Assembly: GCF_900172275.1 (NCBI RefSeq)
Contig: NZ_FWFT01000001.1
Coordinates: 124,001-188,000, forward strand
Direction of reading: 5' to 3'
Source: Pseudooctadecabacter jejudonensis
GTDB lineage: Bacteria > Pseudomonadota > Alphaproteobacteria > Rhodobacterales > Rhodobacteraceae
Length of the DNA stretch: 64,000 nucleotides
Shown: one piece after another, positions 1 to 8,267 of the stretch
Numbering within the stretch: position 1 is the stretch's first letter
How the letters are laid out: every line of letters begins with the position of its first letter
Position numbers and translations under genes: made by a program
Notes under the pieces: generated by a model
Databases searched by the model: none
Told to the model about the DNA's origin: nothing
Seen by the model: the letters and a program-made list of their open reading frames with translations, nothing else

Positions 1-43
1 GAATTAATTAGGCGTTCAGGCGAGACGGGGCGGAGATCCGGCC

Positions 44-79
44 AAAGAAAAAGCCCTCACCTGTCATAGGCGAGGGCTC
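44..79 (-). terminator. Rho-independent terminator after the bactofilin gene
   Basis: On the minus strand an inverted repeat with arms AGCCCTCGCC and GGTGAGGGCT (one mismatch) and a 7-base loop is followed by a T-run (TTTTTC). It lies 27 bp beyond the bactofilin stop codon and fits the end of the M23-bactofilin transcript. Positions 1-43 hold nothing I can identify. Confidence 0.8.
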
Positions 80-105
80 ATTTTGAGTGCCGTTGATACG
101 GTCTG

Positions 106-600
106 TTAAGCCTGATGCTTTGGCGCCGGTTTGGCTTTGCCACCGGCGTTCAGGGGATCGTCCTGACGCTGAACGGAGCCTTCGAAGTGGGCGCCGGATT
201 CAATCGCGATGGTCTTGTGGATGATGTCACCCTCGACCCGTGCGGTGGATGTCAGACGGACCTTGAGGCCGCGCACGGTGCCCACGATCCGGCCGTTGAC
301 GACCACATCGTCCGCCACGCATTCACCATTGACTGTTGCGCCTTCGCCGATTGTCAGCAGGTGGGCGCGGATGTCGCCGTCCACGGTGCCTTCGATCTGG
401 ATATCACCGGTGGTCTTGAGATTACCGGTGATGTGCAGATCCGTGCTCAGCTGAGAGGCGGGTGGTTTCGCCTTGGGTGCTGCGGATTTGAAATCGCTTG
501 CGGCAGGGGCAGGGGAGGAAGCAGGGCTCGCAGGTTTGGGCGCGTCAGAGGACGGCGTTGCGGGCGTGCCAGGCTCGTTGATTTTGCTTTTAGAAAACAT
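106..600 (-). CDS. Bactofilin family cytoskeletal protein
   Basis: Polymer-forming cytoskeletal protein (bactofilin, former DUF583), 164 residues. Residues 1-52 are a disordered Pro/Ala-rich tail. Residues about 53-145 form the repetitive glycine/valine-rich right-handed beta-helix core (for example GNLKTTGDIQIEGTVDGDI). A short basic tail follows. Bactofilins polymerise without nucleotide and scaffold cell-wall enzymes at the inner membrane. The start codon overlaps the last 11 bases of the upstream M23 peptidase gene, so the two are translationally coupled, which supports a joint role in local peptidoglycan remodelling. The family assignment is secure; the cellular site of action is inferred. 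Confidence 0.93.
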   Translation of the reverse strand: MFSKSKINEPGTPATPSSDAPKPASPASSPAPAASDFKSAAPKAKPPASQLSTDLHITGNLKTTGDIQIEGTVDGDIRAHLLTIGEGATVNGECVADDVVVNGRIVGTVRGLKVRLTSTARVEGDIIHKTIAIESGAHFEGSVQRQDDPLNAGGKAKPAPKHQA

Positions 601-1909
601 CTTGTCCAGCTCTTATGTAAATCATTGGGTTTACGGGTCGACCGCCTACGCGGATTTCGTAGTGAAGGTGCGGGCCAGTGGACCGTCCAGAATTGCCAAT
701 ATCACCAATTCTGTCCCCGCGCGAGACCCTTTGTCCCACATCGACGCGCATTCGGTTCAGGTGGGCGTAGCGGGTTTCAATGCCAAAGGCGTGTTGCACC
801 TTGATCAGGCGGCCATAGCCGGACGACCAACCGGCAAAGGTCACCACGCCGTCCGCCGGCGCCACGATGGGCGTGCCGATGGGAGCTGCAAAGTCGGTGC
901 CGTTGTGCATCCGGCCCCAGCGCATCCCAAAACCGGAGGTGAAGCGGAAGCCTGATGTGACAGGCATATCAAACGGGATGCGTTCGGCGGCGATCCGGTA
1001 GAGGTTCAGCCGGTCCATGGAGCCCAGGATGCCGTTGGCGCGGGCGGCGTCCGGGTCAATATCCCCCCCACGGGTGGAGAATTGCAGGGGCGTCAGGGGG
1101 CCACCGGTGCCTGAATAGCCACGCCGAATTTCTCCCAGCACGTTGTCGGGGTTCATGCCAGCCGCGCGGAACATGTTGTCGAGAGGTTCGACGGAGACCG
1201 TGAACGCCTCTTCCAACTGGCGGAAGATCTGGTCATTGCGTTCTTGCAGAAGACGCAGTTCCAGTTCCATTTCCGCCGCATGAGAAAGGGCGAATTCTGC
1301 GTCGGAGGCGATCTTGTCCCGTTCGGCTGCGGTTTCGGCCAAGGCGTCGGCCAGCAGATCGACGGTTCCTGCGGCGTCACCGGATTGAGCAAAGCCACCT
1401 GGTGCAGTGCCGTCACCGGCCAAGGCGGCCTCTAGGGCGGCGATCTGGTCTTCGGCGGCGCGGCGGGCGGTCATGGTGGTGCGCAGATTGGCCTGAATGA
1501 CTTCGAGGCCGGTTTCAAGTTCACGGCGTCGATCTTCGGAGCGCAGCAATTCCGATTGCATCAAGGAAATCTGGTCGAGCGCAGAGGAAAACCGCTGTTG
1601 AGCGGCAACAGCCTCAGCCGCGCGGGTGTCGCGTTCAACGCTCAAGACGTTGAGGCGGTCCTCATAGGTGGCTTGATCGCGTTGGGCCTGCGCGCGGAAA
1701 TTTCCGGCTCCGATGCTGTCCATCAAAAGGATGGCGGTGGCGATGATTGTCCAACTGACCACCACAACGCCCCCCGTCCACGCCACAAGCTGGGTTTCCG
1801 GTTTAAGGCGGATAAACCGCGTTTCTGTATCTGACCGCAAAAAGAGGCGTTTTTCCGGAAAACGCTTTTCGAGGGCCACATGCAATTTGTGTATCAATCT
1901 TGATTTCAA
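590..1909 (-). CDS. M23 family metallopeptidase with N-terminal membrane anchor and coiled coil
   Basis: Probable LytM-type peptidoglycan endopeptidase. A membrane segment (about residues 41-65) is followed by a long coiled coil and a C-terminal M23 domain with zinc ligands HxxxD near residue 335 (HNGTDFAAP) and HxH near 414-416 (GPHLHYEI). The N-terminal part resembles the Rhodobacterales DUF5930 region. The start is uncertain. The frame opens at a TTG at 1999, but a TTG at 1909 (MKSRLIHKLHV) has a GGGA seven bases upstream and fits family starts better as I remember them, giving 439 residues. It overlaps the bactofilin gene, a pairing also known from other wall-shaping systems. Active-site residues look intact, so it is probably an enzyme and not a degenerate activator. 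Confidence 0.88.
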   Translation of the reverse strand: MKSRLIHKLHVALEKRFPEKRLFLRSDTETRFIRLKPETQLVAWTGGVVVVSWTIIATAILLMDSIGAGNFRAQAQRDQATYEDRLNVLSVERDTRAAEAVAAQQRFSSALDQISLMQSELLRSEDRRRELETGLEVIQANLRTTMTARRAAEDQIAALEAALAGDGTAPGGFAQSGDAAGTVDLLADALAETAAERDKIASDAEFALSHAAEMELELRLLQERNDQIFRQLEEAFTVSVEPLDNMFRAAGMNPDNVLGEIRRGYSGTGGPLTPLQFSTRGGDIDPDAARANGILGSMDRLNLYRIAAERIPFDMPVTSGFRFTSGFGMRWGRMHNGTDFAAPIGTPIVAPADGVVTFAGWSSGYGRLIKVQHAFGIETRYAHLNRMRVDVGQRVSRGDRIGDIGNSGRSTGPHLHYEIRVGGRPVNPMIYIRAGQDVF

Positions 1910-2083
1910 GGTGCTGTCCCGATCCGTCCCTACTCCTGACGAGAGCCCCCCAGCGTCCTGCGTCCCGCGATTGGTAGCGAATGGGGGATTCGCTGGCAAG
2001 GTTTTTGACCAATTCCACGCAGAAACAAAAGGATATGGGACAATTTAGGCAGCTTGTTGCCGACGATTTGCCCCGATTTATGG

Positions 2084-2938
2084 TTAACGCCTTGTGGGTT
2101 TGGGCGTGGCGTCGGACAGGGGCCAGTAGAAATCAGGTGGGATGCCGGCCTCGGCGCGCTTTTCTTCGTTGAACGGTGGCTTGAGCGGGCCGTGGAAATA
2201 GCGCCGGACCAGATCGTGAAACACCGGTGTCGGGTCAAGCCCATCGCGGCCACACAGCCAGTGAAACCACTTGGACCCATAGGCCACGTGGTGGACCTCT
2301 TCGGCGTAGATCACCTCAAGCGCGTCGATGGCCTGCCGGTCTTTGGCCTGTTTAAAAATCTTGATCATGCCAGGGGTTACGTCGAGGCCGCGGGCCTCAA
2401 GCACCATGGGCACCACGGCAAGGCGTCCCATGAAATCATCTGCGGTGTCCTCGGCAGCGCGCCACATGCCGGCGTGGGCGTCCAAGGCGCCGTAATGGCT
2501 GCCTTGCGCTTCAAGACAGTCGCATATCAGGTTGAAATGTTTAGATTCTTCGTCGGCGGATTTAACCCAATCATCATAAAATCCGATAGGCATGGGGGTG
2601 TCGGTGAAGCGCGCGATGATGTCCCAATGCAGATCGACCGCGTTGAGTTCGATGTGGGCTACCGCGTGCAAAATGGCGATGCGGCCCTCCGGTGTGCCCG
2701 GTTTGCGGCGCGGCACGTCGCGCGGGTCCAGCAGGGCTGGGGTCGTGGGACGTGCGGGTTGCAAGGGCGGTGTGGCGGTGCCGATGTGGGGCGTTAGGCC
2801 TGCCGTGCGCGCATCACGCCACATCTGCGCATAGCGCCGCGACAAAGCGGTCTTGGCGCGCCCGTCAGCCGTGCGCAGCACGTCGTCCGCCATTTGGGCC
2901 AGAGGTTTGGGCAGGGGCTGGGGGGCTGTCTGTGTCAT
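2084..2938 (-). CDS. Ferritin-like DUF455 family protein
   Basis: 284-residue protein of the DUF455 ferritin-like family. Di-iron type ligand motifs are visible: HAVAHIELNAVD (91-102), ADEESKHF (128-135), EARGLD (181-186) and YAEEVHHVAYG (211-221). This is the expected E-ExxH pattern of a four-helix bundle. The biochemical function of the family is not established; an oxidase or hydroxylase role is only inferred from the fold. ATG start at 2938. It is a single gene downstream of the peroxiredoxin on the same strand, separated from it by a hairpin. Confidence 0.85.
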   Translation of the reverse strand: MTQTAPQPLPKPLAQMADDVLRTADGRAKTALSRRYAQMWRDARTAGLTPHIGTATPPLQPARPTTPALLDPRDVPRRKPGTPEGRIAILHAVAHIELNAVDLHWDIIARFTDTPMPIGFYDDWVKSADEESKHFNLICDCLEAQGSHYGALDAHAGMWRAAEDTADDFMGRLAVVPMVLEARGLDVTPGMIKIFKQAKDRQAIDALEVIYAEEVHHVAYGSKWFHWLCGRDGLDPTPVFHDLVRRYFHGPLKPPFNEEKRAEAGIPPDFYWPLSDATPKPTRR

Positions 2939-3012
2939 GAGTGCGGCCTAGCGAATGACGGCGAAAGGGGCAAGCGAGAGCGGCGGTGTCCGCCCTCAAT
3001 CGCCCACCAAAG

Positions 3013-3040
3013 GGCCCGTCAAAGTAATGACGGGCCTTTT
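3013..3040. terminator. Hairpin between peroxiredoxin and DUF455 genes
   Basis: Perfect 9-bp inverted repeat GGCCCGTCA / TGACGGGCC with a 6-base loop. On the plus strand it is followed by TTTT, on the minus strand by CTTT. It lies downstream of the minus-strand peroxiredoxin gene and probably ends that transcript, although the T-tract on that side is short. Confidence 0.55.
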
Positions 3041-3107
3041 GCCGGACTGCCACACATTGCGGTCTTTCGCGCGACAGGCCCAGAGGGGTCTGTCGCTGCG
3101 ATGGATG

Positions 3108-3572
3108 TCAAAGCGCTTTGACGGCCTCCAGCACCTCATCCACGTGACCGGGCACTTTGACCTTGCGCCAGATCTGCGCCAGCGTGCCGTCGGCCATGAT
3201 CAGGAATGTCGCGCGTTCGATGCCCATGTAGGTCTTGCCGTACATCTTTTTCTCAACCCAGGTGCCGTAGCGTTCGCAGACGTCGCCGTTTTCATCCGAC
3301 AGCAGCATCAGGTTGAGGTTGTGTTTGGCGATGAATTTGTCGTGTTTGGCCACGGTGTCCTTGCTGACGCCGATGACCGTGGCGCCCAGGGCTGCGAAGG
3401 CATCGGCGGCGTCAGTAAAGCCGATCGCCTCCTTGGTGCAGCCGGGGGTGTCGTCTTTGGGGTAGAAATACAGAACCTTGGGGCCAGAGATATCGGCAAG
3501 GGTCACCGTGTCGCCGCCGTCGCGGGGCAAGGTTACGTCGGGGGCGGGCATGCCAGGGGTCAGTTCGGTCAT
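3108..3572 (-). CDS. bcp: Thioredoxin-dependent peroxiredoxin, Bcp/PrxQ type
   Basis: 154-residue peroxiredoxin reducing H2O2 and organic hydroperoxides. The peroxidatic site is YFYPKDDTPGCTKEA with Cys45. In Escherichia coli Bcp the resolving cysteine is five residues on; here that position is Ile50, and the only other cysteine is near residue 99 (GDVCERYG). The enzyme is therefore either 1-Cys-like or uses Cys99. Length and the conserved GxSxD block (GVSKDTVAKHDKF) match the family. It is transcribed divergently from the AsmA-like gene. Confidence 0.93.
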   Translation of the reverse strand: MTELTPGMPAPDVTLPRDGGDTVTLADISGPKVLYFYPKDDTPGCTKEAIGFTDAADAFAALGATVIGVSKDTVAKHDKFIAKHNLNLMLLSDENGDVCERYGTWVEKKMYGKTYMGIERATFLIMADGTLAQIWRKVKVPGHVDEVLEAVKAL

Positions 3573-3638
3573 ATCGGGCCTTTTGTGTTGCAGCTTTCCC
3601 CTAGCGTTCTAGGGCGCAAGCGGCGAAGATAAAGCCCG

Positions 3639-6600
3639 ATGGAGAATGTTGTGCCGGATGAAGACCAAACGCAGGGGGTGCGTGAGGCGGCTGCGCTTGC
3701 CGCAGCCCCGCGCAGATCGCGCGGGCGGCGTGTTTACCTGTGGGCGCGGGCTGTGGTGTTGGTGGCCTGCGCGCCGCTGGTGATGGCGCTGATTGCGGCG
3801 GTTCTTTTGGTGGGCCGTGAGGTCACCGCCCCAAGTTGGGTGGTGCGCGATGTTGAAACCCGCGCGGCTGAAGTCCTTGGGGGCGGAACCCTTGATTTCG
3901 GGGCGTTGACGGTGACGGTGGGCACGGATCTGCACCCCCGCTTGGTGGTGCGCAACGCGGTGCTGCGCGACGCAGAGGGCGGGATCCTGGCGCAGGTGCC
4001 GCGCATTGAGGGGTTGGTGTCCCCGCGCGGGGTGATGCAGGGCCGCATCCTTGCGCAAGAGATTATCGTGTCGGGCGCACAGGTCGAGGTCCGGCGCAAC
4101 ACCGATGGCCAGATCGCTTTTGCGTTCGATCAGGGTGCGGAAAGTGTTGCACAGGCAGATGGGTTCCTCGGGCTTCTGGATCAGATTGATCAGGCGTTTG
4201 AGGGGGCCGCCCTTGAGGCGTTGGAGGAGGTTCGCGCCACGGGCGTGATTATCAACTATGTCGATGCGCGGGCGGGCCAGTCTTTCGTAGTCGACAATGG
4301 TCGGATCGGGCTTGATCTGCGCGACGATGCCTTGGCGTTGCGGGCGGATGTGGCGGTTTTGACGGGGCGGTCTTATGTGACGCGGGCGGGGGTGAGCTAT
4401 GATAGCCTGCGCGGGTCAAGGCAGGCCGAAATCGGGTTTGAGGTCACGGATGCGGCGGGCACGGACATCGCGGCGCAAGCGCCGGTGCTGTCCTTTCTGG
4501 GGGTTCTCGATGCGCCGATTTCCGGTGCGGTGCGCGGGCGGCTGGATGCAGATGGCGCGCTGTCGTCGCTGTCGGCCACGCTGCAGATCGGCGCGGGTGA
4601 GGTGCGGCCGACGGCGGCCACCACGCCGATCCCCTTTCGCAGCGGGCAGACCTATCTGACGTTTGATCCGCTTGAGGAAAAGCTGACGTTTGATTTGATT
4701 GAGGTCGACAGTGATCTGGGCCGTGTCGCTGGCACCGCAGAGGCCTATTTGCGTGATTATAACGAGGGGTGGCCTGCGTCCTTTCTGGGGCATGTCGATC
4801 TGACTGAGGTGTCGATTGCGGCCAATGCGGTCGTCCCGCGACCCTTGGAGGTGTCGCGCGCACGCATCGATTATCGGCTGCGGCTGGATCCGTTTACTTT
4901 GGATGTCGGGGAGGCTGCTGTGGCTGCCCTGGATGGTGAAACCCCCGTGTCTTTGCGTTTGGACGGGCAAGTGCGCGCGGGCAGCGACGGCTGGTCGGTT
5001 GCGCTGGATGCGGCCACGCAGGACATCCCGACGGATACGGTGCTGGCCTTTTGGCCCGCTGGGGCTGCGTTGAATTTGCGCAAATGGCTGGGGGACAATG
5101 TCTCAGCCGGTGCTTTGCGCGATGTGCAGATCGCCTATCGCGCATCCGCAGGCGGGGCCCCGCAGTTTGCCATGACATCGGAATTTGCCCAAGCGACGGT
5201 GAGGTTCTTGCGCACGTTGCCCCCGATAGAGGCGGGGCGCGGGGTGATGTCTGTGGTGGACGGACGGTTTGTGCTGTCGCTGGACGCGGGCCATGTCACC
5301 CCGCCCGAGGGCGGGCGGATCGACATGGGGGGCAGCACCATGGTCATTCCGCGCACGGGACGCCGCGCGCCCGCGCAGTTTGATCTGACGCTGGGGGGGC
5401 GGTTGACTGCGATGATGTCCTTGTTGCGCCTGCCACCGTTCAATGTGCTGGCGGACAGCGATTTGCAGCCCAGTTTCGCACAGGGCGCGGCAGAGGTTCG
5501 CGTCCGGCTCACGACCCCGTTGGGCCAAGGCGTGACCCCTGCGGAACGGGACTGGCAGGCGACGGCCCAGTTGCGCAATCTGCGATCGGAGGTTCTGGTG
5601 CCTGGGCAGGTGCTGACCGCTGCGCGGGCCGAGGTGCGCGTGGGGCCGGACAGTTTGACGGTTCAAGGCCCTGCGCGCGTGGGCGCGCTGGCGGGGCAAG
5701 CGACCTTCAGCCGCGCTTTGGGCGCGGGATCGGCGGGCACGGCGCGCCTTGAGGCTGATGTGACCATCGGGCCTGAGGTTTTGGCCCAATTCAACATCAA
5801 CTTGCCGCGCGGCATGGTGACGGGCGAAGGGCCTGCGCGGCTGTCGCTGGATTTGACGGAGCCCACCGCGCCGGCCTTTACGCTGCGGTCCAATCTGGCG
5901 GGGATCGGGTTGTCTTTGCCTGCGGTTGGCTGGTCGAAATCTCGGAACGCGCAGGGCGAGTTGGTCGTGTCGGGCCAATTGGGCGCGCAGCCGCGTGTCG
6001 ACCGTTTGGCGGTGTCGGCCCCGGGGCTGGAGACGGAAGGCACGATTGCGCTGTCGGCGGGTGGCGGGTTAGAGCGCGCGGCCTTTGAGCGGGTGCGATT
6101 GGGCGGATGGCTGGACGCGCCGGTGGTTTTGCGGGGACGGGGCCCGGGCCGGGCGGCGGAAATCCAGATCGCGGGGGGCAGCCTTGATCTGCGCAACGCT
6201 GGTTTTGCGCGCGGCAGTGGCGGGGGCCGTGGTGGAGGGGACACCGGCGGGCCGCTGGACATCGCGTTGGACCGTCTGCGGATCACAGACACGCTGTTTG
6301 TCGATAACTTTCGGGGGCAGTTTTCGCCCGCTGGTGGTCTGCAGGGTGAGTTTTTGGGTCAGATGAATGGGCAGGCCCCGATCAACGGCACCCTTGTGCC
6401 CAGCCCTGACGGGGCTGCGGTGCGCCTTGTCAGTGCCGATGCGGGCGCGGTGTTGCGGGCCACGGGGTTGTTGCGGGGTGCTTTGGGCGGGCAGTTGGAG
6501 CTGACGTTGATCCCCACAGGGGCTGCTGGCACATATGACGGGACGTTGGTGGCGCGCGATTTGCGGGTGCGTGATGCGCCTGCTTTGGCGTCGCTGCTGG

Positions 6601-6986
6601 ATGCGGTGTCCGTTGTTGGATTGATCACGCAGCTGGATGGTCAGGGGTTGATGTTTTCGGATGTGGACGCGGCGTTTCGTCTGACGCCGGAGCAGGTGAT
6701 TGTCACGCAATCTTCCGCCGTGGGGCCGAGCATTGGTCTGTCGCTGGACGGGTTTTACAATCAGGGGGCAGGGCAGATTGATTTTCAGGGGGTGGTGTCG
6801 CCTTTGTATCTGCTCAACGGGATTGGTGCGGTGTTCACGCGGCGGGGCGAAGGGCTTATCGGGTTCAATTTCAACCTGTCGGGGGCGGTTGACAGCCCGC
6901 GTGTTTCGGTCAATCCGCTGTCCGCGCTGACGCCTGGTATGTTTCGAGAGATTTTCCGGCGTCCGCCGCCGCAAGTCGGACAATAG
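3639..6986 (+). CDS. YhdP/AsmA-like (DUF3971) large envelope protein
   Basis: 1115-residue protein with a basic N-terminus, one membrane segment (about 35-58) and a long periplasmic beta-rich body ending in an AsmA-like C-terminal region (LRDAPALASLLDAVSVVGLI ... GFNFNLSGAVDSPRVSVNPLSAL). This is the layout of the YhdP/AsmA/TamB superfamily, thought to bridge the membranes and move phospholipids to the outer membrane. The last residues (NPLSALTPGMFREIF) are typical of alphaproteobacterial members. Start: ATG at 3639, with no strong ribosome site visible. It stands alone and divergent from bcp. The transport role is inferred from the family. Confidence 0.85.
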   Translation: MENVVPDEDQTQGVREAAALAAAPRRSRGRRVYLWARAVVLVACAPLVMALIAAVLLVGREVTAPSWVVRDVETRAAEVLGGGTLDFGALTVTVGTDLHPRLVVRNAVLRDAEGGILAQVPRIEGLVSPRGVMQGRILAQEIIVSGAQVEVRRNTDGQIAFAFDQGAESVAQADGFLGLLDQIDQAFEGAALEALEEVRATGVIINYVDARAGQSFVVDNGRIGLDLRDDALALRADVAVLTGRSYVTRAGVSYDSLRGSRQAEIGFEVTDAAGTDIAAQAPVLSFLGVLDAPISGAVRGRLDADGALSSLSATLQIGAGEVRPTAATTPIPFRSGQTYLTFDPLEEKLTFDLIEVDSDLGRVAGTAEAYLRDYNEGWPASFLGHVDLTEVSIAANAVVPRPLEVSRARIDYRLRLDPFTLDVGEAAVAALDGETPVSLRLDGQVRAGSDGWSVALDAATQDIPTDTVLAFWPAGAALNLRKWLGDNVSAGALRDVQIAYRASAGGAPQFAMTSEFAQATVRFLRTLPPIEAGRGVMSVVDGRFVLSLDAGHVTPPEGGRIDMGGSTMVIPRTGRRAPAQFDLTLGGRLTAMMSLLRLPPFNVLADSDLQPSFAQGAAEVRVRLTTPLGQGVTPAERDWQATAQLRNLRSEVLVPGQVLTAARAEVRVGPDSLTVQGPARVGALAGQATFSRALGAGSAGTARLEADVTIGPEVLAQFNINLPRGMVTGEGPARLSLDLTEPTAPAFTLRSNLAGIGLSLPAVGWSKSRNAQGELVVSGQLGAQPRVDRLAVSAPGLETEGTIALSAGGGLERAAFERVRLGGWLDAPVVLRGRGPGRAAEIQIAGGSLDLRNAGFARGSGGGRGGGDTGGPLDIALDRLRITDTLFVDNFRGQFSPAGGLQGEFLGQMNGQAPINGTLVPSPDGAAVRLVSADAGAVLRATGLLRGALGGQLELTLIPTGAAGTYDGTLVARDLRVRDAPALASLLDAVSVVGLITQLDGQGLMFSDVDAAFRLTPEQVIVTQSSAVGPSIGLSLDGFYNQGAGQIDFQGVVSPLYLLNGIGAVFTRRGEGLIGFNFNLSGAVDSPRVSVNPLSALTPGMFREIFRRPPPQVGQ

Positions 6987-7008
6987 GGCTGCTGGATTCA
7001 AGCCCGTT

Positions 7009-7078
7009 CTCAAGTAACGAAGTGGTAGGACATGAAACGGGCTGCGTCCTCAAGTAACGAAGTGGTAGGACATGAAAC
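7009..7078 (+). repeat. Direct repeat duplicating the queA translation start region
   Basis: A 30-bp perfect direct repeat at 7009-7038 and 7049-7078, separated by 10 bp. Each copy carries the same ribosome-site and start context (GTGGTAGGACATGAAAC). The second ATG (7072) starts queA. The first (7032) opens a 19-codon frame ending at 7091, in a different reading frame and overlapping the queA start. Confidence 0.9.
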
Positions 7079-8118
7079 TAAGCGAATTTAATTTCGATCT
7101 GCCGGAGCGTTTGATCGCCACGCGGCCCGCGCGGCCCCGCACATCGGCCAAATTGTTGGTGGCTGAGGGGGCCGACACGCGCGATCTGACGGTGGCAGAT
7201 CTGGGATCGGTGCTGCGGGCTGGCGACCGGCTGGTGCTGAATGACACCAAGGTGATCCCCGCGCGGCTTTTTGGCACCCGGACGCGGGTCAGCGCCCACG
7301 GCGACGGCGTGGCCAAGATTGAGGTGACGTTGTTGGAGCCGCGGGCGGGAGGCGCATGGGCGGCTTTGGTCAAGCCCTTGCGGAAGGTGCGGGAGGGGGA
7401 GGAGATCGTGTTCTCACCCGATCTGTCCGCCGTGTTTGAGGGGCGCGTCGAGGATCAGGCGCTGTTGCGGTTCAACTGCGCGGGGTCAGATTTTGATGCG
7501 GCGTTGAATGCCGCCGGGGCGATGCCCTTGCCGCCCTATATTGCGGCCAAACGGGCGGCCGACGCCCAAGACAAGGAAGACTATCAGACGATTTGGGCCG
7601 ACAAATCTGGCGCGGTAGCCGCCCCCACAGCATCGCTGCATTTTGAGCAGTGGTTGCTGGATGATTTGGGGGCGATGGGCGTCGGCTTTACCCATGTGAC
7701 CTTGCATGTGGGGGCGGGGACGTTTTTGCCTGTGAAGGTCGATGATGTGTCTGAGCACAAGATGCACGCGGAGTGGGGACAGATCACACAGGCGGCGGCG
7801 GACGAGATTATGGCGACCAAGGCCGCAGGGGGCCGTGTGATCCCCGTGGGCACAACGGCGCTGCGGTTGATTGAAAGCGCAGGCCGGTCCGGCGTGTTGC
7901 GTGCCTGGGAGGGCGAGACGGATATTTTCATCACCCCTGGTTTCGCGTTTCAGATCGCAGACGGATTGATGACGAATTTCCATCTGCCTAAATCCACATT
8001 GATGATGTTGGTCAGCGCGTTGATGGGGATAGAGCGCATCCGTGAGATTTACGCCCATGCGATTGAGAATGAGTACCGGTTCTTTAGCTACGGGGACAGT
8101 TCAATCCTGTTGCCGTGA
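7072..8118 (+). CDS. queA: tRNA preQ1(34) S-adenosylmethionine ribosyltransferase-isomerase QueA
   Basis: 348 residues, the usual QueA length. It transfers and isomerises the ribosyl group of S-adenosylmethionine onto preQ1 at tRNA position 34, making epoxyqueuosine. Recognised by the N-terminal [31 protein letters not shown], the [13 protein letters not shown] block and the C-terminal [17 protein letters not shown]. The ATG at 7072 sits in the second copy of a duplicated start region, so a short upstream frame from 7032 overlaps it and may modulate translation. It is followed by copy A of a dispersed terminator-like repeat. Confidence 0.97.
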   Translation: MKLSEFNFDLPERLIATRPARPRTSAKLLVAEGADTRDLTVADLGSVLRAGDRLVLNDTKVIPARLFGTRTRVSAHGDGVAKIEVTLLEPRAGGAWAALVKPLRKVREGEEIVFSPDLSAVFEGRVEDQALLRFNCAGSDFDAALNAAGAMPLPPYIAAKRAADAQDKEDYQTIWADKSGAVAAPTASLHFEQWLLDDLGAMGVGFTHVTLHVGAGTFLPVKVDDVSEHKMHAEWGQITQAAADEIMATKAAGGRVIPVGTTALRLIESAGRSGVLRAWEGETDIFITPGFAFQIADGLMTNFHLPKSTLMMLVSALMGIERIREIYAHAIENEYRFFSYGDSSILLP

Positions 8119-8142
8119 GACCTGAGGCTGACCGGCGGATTT

Positions 8143-8168
8143 GAGTTTTTCTGGTCAGATGAAGGGGG
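8143..8168 (+). repeat. Dispersed terminator-tailed repeat, copy A (partial)
   Basis: GAGTTTTTCTGGTCAGATGA followed by AGGGGG. It matches the tail of four other copies in this window (16661, 18609, 29140, 34058) but lacks the GC-rich hairpin head. It lies 24 bp past queA and about 100 bp ahead of the MFS gene. Confidence 0.75.
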
Positions 8169-8267
8169 AGGGCGGGTTGCGTCACGTCTGTGTCGTCTTT
8201 AGGGGCGACGGTGCTGCGCGTGTGGGTGCATGGAAGGTGATGGGCCGCCACAGGAAAGGTGAACGTG

